Source: Neobacillus sp. DY30
Lineage (GTDB): Bacteria > Bacillota > Bacilli > Bacillales > Cytobacillaceae
Direction: 5' to 3'
Length of the DNA: 64,000 nucleotides
Assembly: GCF_030123065.1 (NCBI RefSeq)
Contig: NZ_CP126093.1
Location: 2,422,001 to 2,486,000, forward strand
The position numbers were made by a program, and so were the translations under genes. Each line of letters starts with the position of its first letter. Positions within the stretch are counted from its first letter, which is position 1. The notes under the pieces are model-generated. The model had not been told where the DNA came from and made no database searches. It saw nothing but the letters and a program-made list of their open reading frames with translations. Shown here piece by piece: positions 42,992 to 52,992 of this stretch.

Positions 42992-45100
42992 GTGATAAAG
43001 TTGAAAAGTACTTTCAAAAATAGCTCAAAAAATAGTGCAGACTTATACAAAGCAGAACATAATGAAAGTTATGCTGCTTGGCTGCAATATAAAAAGATAG
43101 AAAATCGAGTCATAGCAGAAGAATATACTCAATGGTGCAGGAGTCTTACCGTTTTAGGGGATTCTGTCGTCATGGAATCCGCTAAGAGGGAACTTATCGA
43201 AGGTATTTCTTCTATGTTAGGAATGAAGCCGGAATCCAGCTCGGAACCTCAGCAATCTGGTCTTGTATTAGCTGAAATAGGTACGGTTGGCGATTTAGTA
43301 GATGTAGATGGTAAACAACTAAATGATGATGGATACGTAATTAAAACAGTTTTCTCGGGTCAGGAAAATACTATATACATTGTGGGCAAAAAGGATAAAG
43401 GTGTCTTATATGGTGCCTTTCATTTATTGCGCCTCATGCAAAACAGGGAAAATATACAACAGCTCAACATCGTTGAAAACCCTAAAAATCAATTACGCAT
43501 GCTTAACCAGTGGGACAATATGGATGGCAGTATCGAACGAGGATATGCAGGAAACTCGATTTTCTACAAAGACTATCAATTCTCAGCTGAGCTTAATAGA
43601 GTTGGAGATTATGCAAGACTTCTAGCTTCCGTTGGTATTAACGGAATTGCTATTAACAATGTGAATGTTCACCAGGAGGAGACGAATTTAATTACCAGCT
43701 CTTTACTCCCAAAAGTGGCTGAAGTGGCCGGTATTTTTAGGTCTTATGGTATTACAACATTCCTTAGCGTCAATTATGCGAGTACAATCCAAATTGGAAA
43801 TTTAACAACAGCTGACCCGCTAAATTCAGAGGTTCGCGAATGGTGGAAAGAGAAAGCAGAAGAGATATACAGCTATATTCCTGACTTCGGCGGGTTCCTA
43901 GTGAAAGCCGATTCAGAACACCGCCCTGGACCATTTACATATGGACGCAATCATGCAGATGGTGCAAATATGCTCGCAGATTCACTACAGCCTTTTAATG
44001 GGATTGTTCTTTGGAGATGTTTTGTTTATAACTGCCTTCAAGATTGGCGTGACCGCTCTACCGATCGAGCAAGAGCTGCATATGACCATTTTAAACCGTT
44101 AGACGGCCAGTTCCATTCCAATGTAATATTACAGATTAAGAACGGTCCAATGGATTTCCAAGTCCGCGAAGCTGTTTCGCCATTATTAGGTGCGATGGAA
44201 AAAACGAATCAAATGTTGGAATTCCAAATCACTCAAGAATATACAGGACAACAACGGCATCTTTGTTATCTGGTTCCACAATGGAAAGAAATTCTGGATT
44301 TTGACACGTATGCAAATGGAAAGGGATCAGAGATCAAAAAGGTCGTAGATGGCTCTCTGTACCGCAACCGGTATAGCGGGATTACCGCCGTATCCAATAT
44401 TGGAAATGATTATAATTGGACCGGTCACACGCTTGCACAAGCTAATCTATACGGATTCGGACGCTTGACGTGGAACCCAGATTTAACATCTGAAAGTATC
44501 ACAGATGAATGGATCGGACAAACCTTTGGCGATGATCAATTGGTTAAAGAACAGGTTAGCAGAATGTTGCTAAAATCATGGAGTATCTATGAAAAATATG
44601 CGTCACCACTTGGTGTTGGCTGGATGGTAAATCCAAATCACCATTATGGACCAAACGTCGACGGGTATGAATACTCCGTTTGGGGGACGTACCACTTTGC
44701 AGATTGGCAAGGAATTGGAGTGGACAGGACGGTAAAAACAGGAACGGGTTACACCTCTCAATATTTTAAAGAAAATGCAGAAATGTATGAAGGGCTTGAA
44801 ACATGCCCAGATGAATTGCTGTTATTTTTCCATCATGTCCCTTATACGCATAAGCTAAAATCAGGAGTAACAGTGATTCAACATATTTACAATACTCACT
44901 TTGAAGGGGTAGAAGAGGCTGAGGAATTGGTTGAAACTTGGTTACAGCTTAAGGGAAAAATTGATTCTGAGCGATTTGAAGATATCTTAAACCGATTACA
45001 GGAACAGGCGGACCATTCTAAAGAATGGCGGGATATTATTAATACCTATTTTTATAGAAAATCAGGAATTAAAGATGAGTTAAATAGAAAAATCTATTAA
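42992..45100 (+). CDS. aguA: GH67 alpha-glucuronidase (AguA)
   Basis: The 702-aa protein matches family 67: [46 protein letters not shown], and catalytic general-acid Glu in [18 protein letters not shown]. It releases 4-O-methyl-glucuronic acid from the non-reducing end of aldouronic xylo-oligosaccharides inside the cell; no signal peptide is present. The start is GTG 42992 with a weak SD; TTG 43001 is also possible. Glucuronate breakdown downstream is unclear because uxuB is broken and uxuA/uxaC are not in the window. Confidence 0.94.
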   Translation: MIKLKSTFKNSSKNSADLYKAEHNESYAAWLQYKKIENRVIAEEYTQWCRSLTVLGDSVVMESAKRELIEGISSMLGMKPESSSEPQQSGLVLAEIGTVGDLVDVDGKQLNDDGYVIKTVFSGQENTIYIVGKKDKGVLYGAFHLLRLMQNRENIQQLNIVENPKNQLRMLNQWDNMDGSIERGYAGNSIFYKDYQFSAELNRVGDYARLLASVGINGIAINNVNVHQEETNLITSSLLPKVAEVAGIFRSYGITTFLSVNYASTIQIGNLTTADPLNSEVREWWKEKAEEIYSYIPDFGGFLVKADSEHRPGPFTYGRNHADGANMLADSLQPFNGIVLWRCFVYNCLQDWRDRSTDRARAAYDHFKPLDGQFHSNVILQIKNGPMDFQVREAVSPLLGAMEKTNQMLEFQITQEYTGQQRHLCYLVPQWKEILDFDTYANGKGSEIKKVVDGSLYRNRYSGITAVSNIGNDYNWTGHTLAQANLYGFGRLTWNPDLTSESITDEWIGQTFGDDQLVKEQVSRMLLKSWSIYEKYASPLGVGWMVNPNHHYGPNVDGYEYSVWGTYHFADWQGIGVDRTVKTGTGYTSQYFKENAEMYEGLETCPDELLLFFHHVPYTHKLKSGVTVIQHIYNTHFEGVEEAEELVETWLQLKGKIDSERFEDILNRLQEQADHSKEWRDIINTYFYRKSGIKDELNRKIY

Positions 45101-45169
45101 TTTGATAGAAGGAAGAACAGTTCTTTGTCACTAATCTTCAGATCGTAAATAATAGGAGGTTTCATTCAC

Positions 45170-45628
45170 ATGACAGGAAAAAATGCTCTTGGAACAAACG
45201 TGATTGCACAAATTGGTATTCTTGTTAATGATATTGAAAAAACAAGCCAGAAATATGCTGATTTCTTTGGGATAGAAAAACCCGAGTGGAGTTTAACTAA
45301 TCCATTGGAGCTTGCAAAAACAGAGTTTGAGGGAAACACAACTGAGGCTCGTGCAAAACTAGCATTTTTTGATATGGGATCTCTTCAATTAGAATTAATT
45401 GAACCGGATCATTATCCTAGTACGTGGCGGAAACATTTGGATGAGCATGGCGAAGGTCCTCACCATATTGCCTTTTTTATAGAAGGAATGCAAGAAAAAG
45501 TTGCTATAATGGAAAGTAAGCAAATGCCGTTACTTCAAAAAGGGGAATACACCGGTGGAAGATACGCGTACATGGACACATTCAAAGACCTTAAAATTAT
45601 TACGGAATTATTAGAAAACGATCGATAA
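45170..45628 (+). CDS. VOC-family (glyoxalase-like) protein
   Basis: The 152-aa protein has a VOC beta-alpha fold with metal-type residues (VIAQIGILVNDIEKTSQKYA; LQLELIEPDHYPST; GEGPHHIAFFI; GGRYAYMD). VOC proteins act in isomerization or glyoxalase-type reactions. It begins a small group VOC-SDR-ThuA at the end of the xylan cluster; ATG follows AGGAGG. Substrate unknown. Confidence 0.85.
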   Translation: MTGKNALGTNVIAQIGILVNDIEKTSQKYADFFGIEKPEWSLTNPLELAKTEFEGNTTEARAKLAFFDMGSLQLELIEPDHYPSTWRKHLDEHGEGPHHIAFFIEGMQEKVAIMESKQMPLLQKGEYTGGRYAYMDTFKDLKIITELLENDR

Positions 45629-45697
45629 ATAGGTGATGGAGGAGATACTTGTATGGTACTCCTCTCCTTTTAAAATTACTAATAGGTGGGATAAAAG

Positions 45698-46393
45698 ATG
45701 CGGATTTTGATAACGGGGGCAAATAGAGGTTTAGGATTGGCCTTATCAAAGATTGGGGCTGAAAGAGGCCATCAAATTATTTCTGGAGTCAGGGATCTCC
45801 AAAAAAGTGAAGAAAGTCTAACACATTCTGAGATTTATAAATCCATTTCACTCCTGCCTTTAGATGTAACAGATGAAGAATCCGTTTCTTCAGCTGCTAA
45901 TACAGTGAAAGAAAACTTTGGCACCATTGACGCAATCATTAATAATGCAGGGGTTTTATTAGAACGTGATAAACAGATTGAGGAATTGGATCTGGATCAG
46001 GTGAAAGTAACATTCGATGTCAATTTCTTTGGTCCTATTCGAGTGGTAAAACATTTCCTTCCTCTTCTAATGATGGGTGATCGTTCTTCAATCATCAACA
46101 TTTCTTCCGAAGCCGGTAGTATGGCGAATGCTTATGGAGGTGACTATGCATATGCTTCTTCTAAGACAGCATTGAACATGTTCACGCTGCAATTAAGCCA
46201 GTATGTAAAGAATAATAATATTAACGTTTACTCCGTACATCCAGGGTGGATTAAAACAGACATGGGCGGAGAAAGAGCGCCAGGGAACCCTATTGATACG
46301 GCCAAGGGGATATTTGATATTATTGAAGGTAAACAAGAGATATCCGATGACAATGTTTTTATCACATATGAAGGGCAGCCAATGCCATTATAA
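45698..46393 (+). CDS. Short-chain dehydrogenase/reductase
   Basis: The 231-aa SDR has the TGANRGLGLAL cofactor motif, NNAGVL, catalytic Ser region INISSEAGS, and YASSK. Its nucleotide-binding pattern fits NAD(P)H-dependent sugar or carbonyl reduction. The ATG follows AGGTGGG, 69 bases after the VOC gene. Possibly processes a product of xylan or glucuronate breakdown; not proven. Confidence 0.88.
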   Translation: MRILITGANRGLGLALSKIGAERGHQIISGVRDLQKSEESLTHSEIYKSISLLPLDVTDEESVSSAANTVKENFGTIDAIINNAGVLLERDKQIEELDLDQVKVTFDVNFFGPIRVVKHFLPLLMMGDRSSIINISSEAGSMANAYGGDYAYASSKTALNMFTLQLSQYVKNNNINVYSVHPGWIKTDMGGERAPGNPIDTAKGIFDIIEGKQEISDDNVFITYEGQPMPL

Positions 46394-46417
46394 CGAAGAT
46401 AAAGAGTGGTGAATGAA

Positions 46418-47065
46418 TTGATTAGATTGGCAGCAGTGCTTGGCGATTATTATCATTCGCATGAATGGGCGAAAGAAACACTTGAAAAAGCTTTGAACAT
46501 TGGTAAGGAAGACATTGAAATCGACTATTGCCATCCAGAGCAATTACCAGAAGTACTTAGGAAGCAGCCAGATGCGGTGATTCTTTTTAAAGAAAATAGA
46601 TACAATCCTTTGGAAGAAAACGCAGAGACATGGATGACAGAAGAACTCTCGTTAGTAATAACCAATTATGTAGAGAATGGCGGCAGCTGGCTTGCATGGC
46701 ACTCTGGTTTAGCTTCATATCCTGTTGAAGGACCTTACGTAAAAATGTTAAAGGGGTATTTTCTTTATCATCCTGAAAAGCACCAGTATGTCCATTACAA
46801 AGCTGCCGAAGGAAACGCAGTCGTTCCAAGTTCTACTTCTTTTGAAATTATGGACGAACATTATTTTGTTCATTGTGATAAGGGGAATACAAATGTATTT
46901 CTTGTCGCTGAGTCAATTGATGGCAAAGCTGAGGCAGGGTGGTTCCACCATTATGGAGCGGGAAAAGTATGTTGTTTAACACCTGCTCATAATAAAAACG
47001 GGCTATTGAACGAGAATTTTTTGAATGTTTTAAGAAACTGTGTAAACTGGCTAATTTTAAGATAG
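46418..47065 (+). CDS. ThuA-domain protein
   Basis: The 215-aa protein has a class-I glutamine-amidotransferase-like fold of the ThuA type (IRLAAVLGDYYHSHEWAKET; GGSWLAWHSGLASYP; AGWFHHYGAGKVCCLTPAHN). ThuA proteins accompany sugar catabolic operons, often with Gfo/Idh dehydrogenases. TTG 46418 is preferred (after GGTGA); an in-frame GTG 46406 is possible. It ends the xylan cluster. Confidence 0.8.
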   Translation: MIRLAAVLGDYYHSHEWAKETLEKALNIGKEDIEIDYCHPEQLPEVLRKQPDAVILFKENRYNPLEENAETWMTEELSLVITNYVENGGSWLAWHSGLASYPVEGPYVKMLKGYFLYHPEKHQYVHYKAAEGNAVVPSSTSFEIMDEHYFVHCDKGNTNVFLVAESIDGKAEAGWFHHYGAGKVCCLTPAHNKNGLLNENFLNVLRNCVNWLILR

Positions 47066-47151
47066 CAAAATCGATCTATATATTCTTCTATACTGTATTA
47101 GTTTCAAACTTTGGGGAAACTAACATATAAAACGGTTAGGAGTGAACAAGG

Positions 47152-47415
47152 ATGTTCATGCAAGGATCGATAATAGCAGGAGAGTTTGATTCATCTTTAA
47201 ATGAATTTGTTCTACAACAAGTGAAACATTTTGAAACAGAATCTATTCTTAAGGAAAACCAATTAAACCAAATCTATGATTACCTTAAAAGAAACCAACA
47301 CCAAGAGGATGGACAAATTATCACCTTATATGATCAAATGCCGATAAGATTATCTCAAGAAGAAATTATCCGGTTTATTGTTGATTTAGAAAAAGTTAAG
47401 TGTTTGTATCAATAA
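47152..47415 (+). CDS. Hypothetical protein, 87 aa
   Basis: ATG 47152 is 9 bases after AGGAG. The product is acidic, helical and soluble (LNEFVLQQVKHFETESILKE; RLSQEEIIRFIVDLEKVK), without Cys pairs or membrane span. It converges with cwlJ. I do not recognise the family. Confidence 0.55.
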   Translation: MFMQGSIIAGEFDSSLNEFVLQQVKHFETESILKENQLNQIYDYLKRNQHQEDGQIITLYDQMPIRLSQEEIIRFIVDLEKVKCLYQ

Positions 47416-47465
47416 CTGACTAAAATGTTATTGTGTTGGCGGGTTTTTTTGAATATTGGAGTATG

Positions 47466-47493
47466 TAAAAAGCTTACTCAAATGAGTAAGCTT
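47466..47493 (-). terminator. Terminator of cwlJ
   Basis: The perfect 11-bp stem AAGCTTACTCA/TGAGTAAGCTT around two bases leads into TTTTTAC on the minus strand; the last bases overlap the cwlJ stop. Confidence 0.75.
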
Positions 47494-47935
47494 AAGGTCC
47501 AACATAAACACTTTCACATGTTCCTGGTTTTGGTTCATAATAACAATGCTGCTTAAATTGACCAGAATGCGGTTGACCGTACCAGGTTGGCGGGCATGGA
47601 GCATACGGATTAAAATACCAAAGGGAATATTTTGATGGGTGTTCTCTCCAATAATCCAAATTCTGTTTGGCTAATCTTTTTTCCGCTGATCGCGCTCTTT
47701 GATAAAATACATTCCCTTTTTGAACGGCTTCGAAAGAAAAATTGCCTCCTTGGACATGAAAAATGACATCGTTCACGTTTCTAAGATCTTTAAAATCTAA
47801 ACAATCTGCTTTAACACGATTAACAATGACATTGCCAACCATTAACATTCCCTGTTTTCCTTCACCCTCAGCTTCTGCCCTCATCATCCTTGCCATTAAG
47901 TCAACATCTGAACTTCTGTAATTTATTCTTGGCAT
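47492..47935 (-). CDS. cwlJ: Cell-wall hydrolase CwlJ (spore cortex lytic)
   Basis: The 147-aa Hydrolase_2 protein has the family motif ARMMRAEAEGEGKQGMLMVG then NVIVNRV, VNDVIFHVQGGNFSFEAVQ and the C-terminal ALWYFNP-like LWYFNPYAPCPPTW. CwlJ degrades spore cortex during germination, at the coat-cortex boundary, and is not a signal-peptide protein. The ATG follows GGGGTGAGAAG. A partner gerQ is not adjacent. A CATACTAT -10-like element (47957-47964, minus) fits a sigma-E/K promoter. Confidence 0.92.
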   Translation of the reverse strand: MPRINYRSSDVDLMARMMRAEAEGEGKQGMLMVGNVIVNRVKADCLDFKDLRNVNDVIFHVQGGNFSFEAVQKGNVFYQRARSAEKRLAKQNLDYWREHPSKYSLWYFNPYAPCPPTWYGQPHSGQFKQHCYYEPKPGTCESVYVGP

Positions 47936-47956
47936 CTATCTTCTCACCCCAAAAAT

Positions 47957-47964
47957 ATAGTATG
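47957..47964 (-). promoter_or_regulatory. Possible sigma-E/K -10 element of cwlJ
   Basis: CATACTAT on the minus strand lies 22 bases before the ATG and is one base from the sigma-E -10 consensus CATACAAT. A -35 match is unclear. Confidence 0.3.
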
Positions 47965-48157
47965 AAAAAACAGATAATGATGTCATTGTTTGTGAATAAA
48001 GAATGTCTTATGTGCTTGATTTTAAGAACGTGTATGTCTGTGCTGTGATTATGCCTATAGATCATAAAATATGCTAAAATAATGGAAACGCACTACTCAT
48101 CAAGCTGGGACTACTTCTTCCAGTAAAAGTCAATTTTTTGAAAAGGAGATAACAACA

Positions 48158-48610
48158 ATGTCCAAAACTTTAGATTCTTTGAGCACAGAACTCGTTTCTT
48201 CTTTACAAGGAGAAAAAATGGTTTCATTGATTACGTTAGACGCTGAAACCAAATTCCCTCAATTAAGTGTTGTATCTTGGGTTTATGCCAATCCTAACGG
48301 GACTCAAATAAAGATAGCTCTAGGGCATAAAGCATCAAGCATCGAGAACATTCGCAGAAATCCTAATGTTCTAGTTGGAATCATTGGGGCCGGAAGCTGC
48401 TATGAAGTACGTGGTACCGCACAGGTATCACAGATATATGAGAAGACAATGAAACTATGTATAGTAACCATTGAGGTTGAAGCGGTGGAGAATGTTATGT
48501 TCTACGGCGGCAAAGTTACCGTGGAACCGGAATATGAAAAAACCTATAATCCAGAACTAGCGAAAAAACTAGATTCAGAGGTTTACGAGCTTTTTACACA
48601 GAACGATTAA
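48158..48610 (+). CDS. Pyridoxamine 5'-phosphate oxidase-fold protein
   Basis: The 150-aa protein has the split-barrel flavin-binding pattern of the PNPOx-like superfamily (EKMVSLITLDAETKFPQLSV; IENIRRNPNVLVGIIG; YEVRGTAQVS). Members bind FMN, F420 or heme. The ATG follows AAAAGGAG. Monocistronic with a terminator. Function unknown. Confidence 0.8.
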   Translation: MSKTLDSLSTELVSSLQGEKMVSLITLDAETKFPQLSVVSWVYANPNGTQIKIALGHKASSIENIRRNPNVLVGIIGAGSCYEVRGTAQVSQIYEKTMKLCIVTIEVEAVENVMFYGGKVTVEPEYEKTYNPELAKKLDSEVYELFTQND

Positions 48611-48622
48611 TAAGAATTTGGA

Positions 48623-48655
48623 AACACGCCTGGAAATGTTCAGGCGTTTATTCAT
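48623..48655 (+). terminator. Terminator after the PNPOx-fold gene
   Basis: The stem ACGCCTG/CAGGCGT with an 8-base loop is followed by TTATTCATG. A second hairpin without T tract (ATAGGCGG/CCGCCTAT) lies just after it at about 48659-48681. Confidence 0.65.
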
Positions 48656-48883
48656 GTAATAGGCGGGAATTCTCCGCCTATGAATTCTCATACCTACACA
48701 AAAATACATATGGAGGAGGCAGAAATGGTAATTCGACATTTACTGCCGGGATACAAAAAGTTAATTCTATAAGATTTCTGAAAAAAACAATTATTCATAA
48801 GAATGTAGTAGTATTATGAAAATTTTTATACTAAAATTAATAAAACAGTCAATAGAAAGCGATTATAGAAGGGAGTACAACAA

Positions 48884-49492
48884 TTGAAGCAAAACCTCAA
48901 AGCAATCCTTGCACCCATGAGTCCTAGACAAAGACTGGAATATATATGGGATTATTACAAGTTTCATATCATTGGGACAATTGCCGCTATCATCCTATTA
49001 ATCTCTTTTATTAGCAGTATTGGTGACAAAAAAGAAATTATCCTAAATATGACGATTATTGGACAAGGGGTAAATCCAGAAGGTGTTAGTCAATTACAAG
49101 AACAATTAACCAACAAGCTTGTGCAAGACAAAGGCAATAAAGAAGTTTTTGTTCAATTTTTAACATATAATAAAGATAGTATGGACCAGGCTTCGCAAGC
49201 AGCGATACAAAAAATGTCTGCAGAGATTACGCTTGGAGCCATTGATTTGTTGATTGTTGAAAAAGAATTATTCGACGAAATTTCCTCACAGCCATCATCG
49301 TTAGTAGCATTAAATGATATCAAGGGAACTGATAACCTGTTAAAATCTGATGATAAAGTTTACGGGATCAGTGCATCTGATATTAATCTGTTGACTCCTC
49401 TCGAATTGGATGAAAACAAGATATTATGTGTCCCTGGTACAACAAAAAACTTGAAGAATATCAATAAATTTTTCACATTAGCAACCCAGTAA
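48884..49492 (+). CDS. Membrane-anchored hypothetical protein, 202 aa
   Basis: A short cytoplasmic N-terminus (SPRQRLEYIWDYYKFHIIGT) precedes one transmembrane helix (about 28-46, IGTIAAIILLISFISSI) and an extracytoplasmic domain of about 150 residues. The domain resembles a solute-binding-like lobe (AIDLLIVEKELFDEISSQPS; DDKVYGISASDIN). Start TTG 48884 follows GAAGGGAG. A strong terminator follows. Family not recognised. Confidence 0.65.
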   Translation: MKQNLKAILAPMSPRQRLEYIWDYYKFHIIGTIAAIILLISFISSIGDKKEIILNMTIIGQGVNPEGVSQLQEQLTNKLVQDKGNKEVFVQFLTYNKDSMDQASQAAIQKMSAEITLGAIDLLIVEKELFDEISSQPSSLVALNDIKGTDNLLKSDDKVYGISASDINLLTPLELDENKILCVPGTTKNLKNINKFFTLATQ

Positions 49493-49496
49493 AACA

Positions 49497-49537
49497 AAAA
49501 GGAGATTCTTTCAACTCGGAAGAATCTCCTTTTTTTG
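49497..49537 (+). terminator. Strong terminator upstream of rhaBA
   Basis: The stem AAAGGAGATTCTT/AAGAATCTCCTTT with a 9-base loop is followed by a T tract. Confidence 0.88.
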
Positions 49538-49597
49538 TATGTATGGACCATGCTTGAGTGCAAATAAGGACAATAAATTAGTCGAATCACGTTATAG

Positions 49598-49645
49598 GAA
49601 AATCGTAATTTTCTAGTAAGATAGAGATGTCAGTAAGCGTTTCCA
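49598..49645 (+). promoter_or_regulatory. rhaB upstream region with palindrome and cre-like site
   Basis: GAAAAT-CGTA-ATTTTC (49598-49613) is a perfect short palindrome. AGTAAGCGTTTCCA (49632-49645) matches the cre consensus except two positions. No AAACAAACATA motif is present here, unlike the other rha promoters. Confidence 0.35.
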
Positions 49646-49662
49646 ATGGGAAGGTGATATTA

Positions 49663-51081
49663 ATGCCAAAATACAGTATAGCCGTCGACATCGGAGCATC
49701 AAGTGGAAGACTTATATTGGGGTATCTTGAAGATGGACGATTAAAACTAAATGAAATTCATCGCTTTGAAAACAAAATCGTAAAAAAAGGGGATTCCTTT
49801 TGCTGGGAAGCCGATAAACTTTTCCAAGAAATCAAAAATGGACTGAAAAAGTGCAAGGACCTGGGCATTAAGCCAGACAGCATGGGAATTGATACATGGG
49901 CAGTCGACTTTTTGTTATTAGATGAAAATGATCAGCCGTTAACTGACGCTGTTTCCTATCGTGACCCGCGCACAGATGGAATGATGGAAGAGGTCTTCCA
50001 GCTGTTTTCAAAAGAGTGGCTTTACCTTGAAACAGGCATTCAGTTTCAGAAGTTTAATACAATCTATCAATTATATTCTATCAAGAAAAATAATCCTGAA
50101 ATTCTAGAAAAAGCAAAATCATTTTTGATGATTCCCGATTATTTTAATTACTTACTTACAGGTAAGAAAGCAAATGAATACACGAATGCAACCTCTACAC
50201 AGCTGGTAAATTCCTTCACGAAACACTGGGATAATCAGATATTAGATGTACTCGGAATTAATAAAGAAATGTTCCAGGAAATCAAAACTCCAAAAAGTAT
50301 TCTTGGAACTCTATCAGAAAATCTCGTTTCAGAGCTTGGTTTCGACCTTCAAGTTATTCTACCTGCCACACATGATACAGGTTCAGCGGTGATTGCCGTA
50401 CCGGAAGAAGAGGAATCCATCTATATCAGTTCCGGCACATGGTCACTCATTGGAGTAGAAAACTATTTTCCAATCTGTGTAACGAAGGCATTGGACTATA
50501 ACTTTACAAACGAAGGCGGGATTGATTTCCAATATCGATTCTTGAAAAATATCATGGGTCTATGGATGATCCAAGAAGTGAAGGGGAATTACAATGACGA
50601 ATATTCCTTTGCCCAGCTTGTGGATTTAGCAAGAGAAGCAGGGGATTATAAGGCCACAGTAAATGTAAACGATGACCGTTTCCTAAAGCCGGATAACATG
50701 ATTGAAGCCATCATGAATTATTGTATTGAAACGCAACAGCCTGTACCAAGTACTCCTGGTGAAGTGGCAAAATGTGTGTTTGAAAGTTTAGCAGTAAGCT
50801 ACCAAGAAGCTGTTGGCGAGATTGAAGAGATTTTCGAAAAGAAGTTTACAAAAATTAACGTTATTGGCGGCGGCTGTCAAAATGAAATGCTTAATCAGCT
50901 CATTGCTGATGTCACCCATAAAGAAGTCTATGCTGGACCTGTTGAAGCAACGGCGATTGGTAACATAGCAGCGCAATTAATGGCTCTGGGAGAAATCAGC
51001 GATATTAAAGAAGCACGTTCGATTATTAAAGAGTCATTTGAAGTGAAAAAGTATCAACCAACTCAGCAAGTAATCAGCTAA
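49663..51081 (+). CDS. rhaB: Rhamnulokinase RhaB
   Basis: The 472-aa FGGY-family kinase has the N-terminal ATPase motif SIAVDIGASSGRLILGYL, MGIDTWAVDFLLLD, THDTGSAV, SSGTWSLIGVE and NVIGGGCQNEMLNQLIADV, typical of RhaB. It phosphorylates L-rhamnulose with ATP. ATG 49663 follows AAGGTGATATTA; the in-frame ATG 49627 lacks an SD. rhaA follows after 21 bases as the next step of the pathway. A RhaM mutarotase, present in the B. subtilis operon, is absent between them. Confidence 0.94.
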   Translation: MPKYSIAVDIGASSGRLILGYLEDGRLKLNEIHRFENKIVKKGDSFCWEADKLFQEIKNGLKKCKDLGIKPDSMGIDTWAVDFLLLDENDQPLTDAVSYRDPRTDGMMEEVFQLFSKEWLYLETGIQFQKFNTIYQLYSIKKNNPEILEKAKSFLMIPDYFNYLLTGKKANEYTNATSTQLVNSFTKHWDNQILDVLGINKEMFQEIKTPKSILGTLSENLVSELGFDLQVILPATHDTGSAVIAVPEEEESIYISSGTWSLIGVENYFPICVTKALDYNFTNEGGIDFQYRFLKNIMGLWMIQEVKGNYNDEYSFAQLVDLAREAGDYKATVNVNDDRFLKPDNMIEAIMNYCIETQQPVPSTPGEVAKCVFESLAVSYQEAVGEIEEIFEKKFTKINVIGGGCQNEMLNQLIADVTHKEVYAGPVEATAIGNIAAQLMALGEISDIKEARSIIKESFEVKKYQPTQQVIS

Positions 51082-51102
51082 ATAAAGAAAGGAAGAATAT
51101 AC

Positions 51103-52356
51103 ATGTCAATTAAAGAAAATTTTGAACTTGCGAAACAAGCATATGCTAAATGGGGAGTAGATGTTGAGGAAGTAGTGGAAAAGCTAAAAAGTGTACCAAT
51201 TTCCATCCATTGCTGGCAAGGCGATGATGTTGCTGGATTTGAAGTTAACCAAAACGAATTATCAGGCGGTATTGATGTTACCGGAAATTATCCAGGAAAA
51301 GCAAAAACAGCTGAACAATTAAGAAGTGATTTAGAGAAGGCTTTATCGTTAATCCCAGGAAAACATCGTGTTAATTTACATGCGATTTATGCAGAAACAA
51401 ATGGGGAAGTGGTTGAACGTGATCAGCTTGAACCAAAACATTTTGAGAACTGGGTAAAGTGGGCAAAGGAAAATGGATTAGGCTTGGATTATAACCCAAC
51501 ATTATTCTCACATCCGAAAGCAGATGACGGTTTAACTCTATCTCATCCAAACGAAGAAATCCGTGAGTTCTGGATTAATCACTGTATTGGCAGCCGTAAA
51601 ATTGGTGAATATTTCGGAAGAGAACTAGGTACACCAGCATTAACAAACATTTGGATTCCAGATGGCTATAAAGATATTCCAAGTGACCGTCTGACTCCAA
51701 GAAAAAGATTAAAAGAATCATTAGATAAAATCTTTGCAATTGAAATGGATGAAAGATATAACCTTGATGCTGTTGAAAGTAAAGTATTTGGAATTGGTTC
51801 TGAGTCTTATGTAGTTGGCTCGCACGAATTTTATTTGAACTATGCGATGAAGAATAATAAATTGTGTTTACTCGATACCGGTCACTACCATCCAACCGAA
51901 ACAGTTTCTAATAAAATCTCTTCTATGCTTTTATTTAGCGAAAAACTTGCGTTACACGTTTCAAGACCCGTTCGCTGGGACAGTGACCATGTTGTAATTC
52001 TTGATGATGAATTAAGAGAAATCGCATTAGAAATCGTTCGAAACGACGCTTTAGACCGTGTGATCATCGGACTAGATTTCTTTGATGCAAGTATTAACCG
52101 AGTTGCAGCTTGGACCATTGGTACACGGAACATGATTAAAGCTCTCCTTTATGCGATGCTAGTACCAAATGAATATTTAAAGCAACTTCAAGAAGAAGGC
52201 AACTTTACTGAAAGATTAGCATTAATGGAAGAATTCAAAACCTATCCATTTGGTGCAGTTTGGGATTACTATTGTGAAAAGATGGGTGTTCCAGTAAGAG
52301 AAGCTTGGTTAGAAGAAGTAAAAGCTTATGAGCAAGAGGTACTATTAAAGCGATAA
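51103..52356 (+). CDS. rhaA: L-rhamnose isomerase RhaA
   Basis: The 417-aa protein matches RhaA ([67 protein letters not shown]). It is a metal-dependent isomerase that turns L-rhamnose into L-rhamnulose in the cytoplasm. ATG 51103 follows AAAGGAAG. Second gene of the rhaBA operon, ended by a long bidirectional hairpin terminator. Confidence 0.95.
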   Translation: MSIKENFELAKQAYAKWGVDVEEVVEKLKSVPISIHCWQGDDVAGFEVNQNELSGGIDVTGNYPGKAKTAEQLRSDLEKALSLIPGKHRVNLHAIYAETNGEVVERDQLEPKHFENWVKWAKENGLGLDYNPTLFSHPKADDGLTLSHPNEEIREFWINHCIGSRKIGEYFGRELGTPALTNIWIPDGYKDIPSDRLTPRKRLKESLDKIFAIEMDERYNLDAVESKVFGIGSESYVVGSHEFYLNYAMKNNKLCLLDTGHYHPTETVSNKISSMLLFSEKLALHVSRPVRWDSDHVVILDDELREIALEIVRNDALDRVIIGLDFFDASINRVAAWTIGTRNMIKALLYAMLVPNEYLKQLQEEGNFTERLALMEEFKTYPFGAVWDYYCEKMGVPVREAWLEEVKAYEQEVLLKR

Positions 52357-52367
52357 TCTAACAATGT

Positions 52368-52451
52368 AAAAAAACAGACCTATTTCACTGTACTCACTTA
52401 TGTCGGATAAATTCTAATAAGTGGGACAGTTCAAATAGTATCTGTTTTTTT
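52368..52451. terminator. Long bidirectional hairpin terminator between rhaA and the 45-aa gene
   Basis: A long imperfect stem pairs AAAAAAACAGA with TCTGTTTTTTT, with inner arms CACTTAT/ATAAGTG and CACTGT/ACAGTT. The A and T tracts allow termination in both directions. Confidence 0.75.
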
Positions 52452-52456
52452 ATTTT

Positions 52457-52594
52457 TTAGAGACGGTCATCTTCCCATGCTCTATCATAGTCTTTGATAT
52501 TGTCATTTCCAGTTCTAGTAAGGCTATCGGCAGCCTTATTGGTTTTATTAGATTTCATAAGCTTTGTTACTTTAACTCTATCGTCCTTTTTCAA
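52457..52594 (-). CDS. Small 45-aa charged protein
   Basis: TTG 52594 lies 8 bases after GGAGG, and the frame runs 45 codons to TAA (KKDDRVKVTKLMKSNKTNKA, ending YDRAWEDDRL). It is highly charged and Asn/Lys/Asp-rich, likely unstructured. It is downstream of the minus-strand coat gene by 26 bases, so it is probably part of that sporulation operon. It falls below ordinary ORF cutoffs. Confidence 0.6.
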   Translation of the reverse strand: MKKDDRVKVTKLMKSNKTNKAADSLTRTGNDNIKDYDRAWEDDRL

Positions 52595-52620
52595 AATCGC
52601 ATTACCTCCAAAAGATAACG

Positions 52621-52965
52621 TTAATACGGAAATTGCGATGAATAGTTATTAAATTGTTGATAAGCTTGGTCTAATTTCTGCTGTTCTTCTGCCTCTAATT
52701 TATACCATCCATGCTGGAACATGAGGTTATAAAGTTCCCTGCAGCTTTGATGTGTTTCAGTCAGAATTTGTAATACATCCGTATAAAGCTGTTCGTGACT
52801 CGCTTCCCTTACCGCAATGTTAAGACTGTCTGTTAAATACTTACATGTACTAAGTGCGTCATTAACAAAATCTCGATCATTCATATCTGGAGTTTTAACT
52901 TTAGGCAATTCTCCAGTTTGAGGATTCGTAATTTGATTGCTGCTTTGACTTTGCTGATTGGACAT
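52621..52965 (-). CDS. CotF-domain spore coat protein
   Basis: The 114-aa protein has a CotF-type helical domain (DRDFVNDALSTCKYLTDSLN; THQSCRELYNLMFQHGWYKL) after a Gln/Ser-rich N-terminus, matching coat-associated proteins of Bacillus. ATG follows GGAGGAAGAG. It is one of a pair of coat-like genes on the minus strand. Confidence 0.85.
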   Translation of the reverse strand: MSNQQSQSSNQITNPQTGELPKVKTPDMNDRDFVNDALSTCKYLTDSLNIAVREASHEQLYTDVLQILTETHQSCRELYNLMFQHGWYKLEAEEQQKLDQAYQQFNNYSSQFPY

Positions 52966-52992
52966 TTCTCTTCCTCCGTTCCTTACTATTCG

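Noticed and set aside
48725..48772. 15-codon ORF after GGAGGAGG
   Set aside because: The SD is excellent, but the peptide is too short to judge and has no terminator or partner; not listed as a gene.
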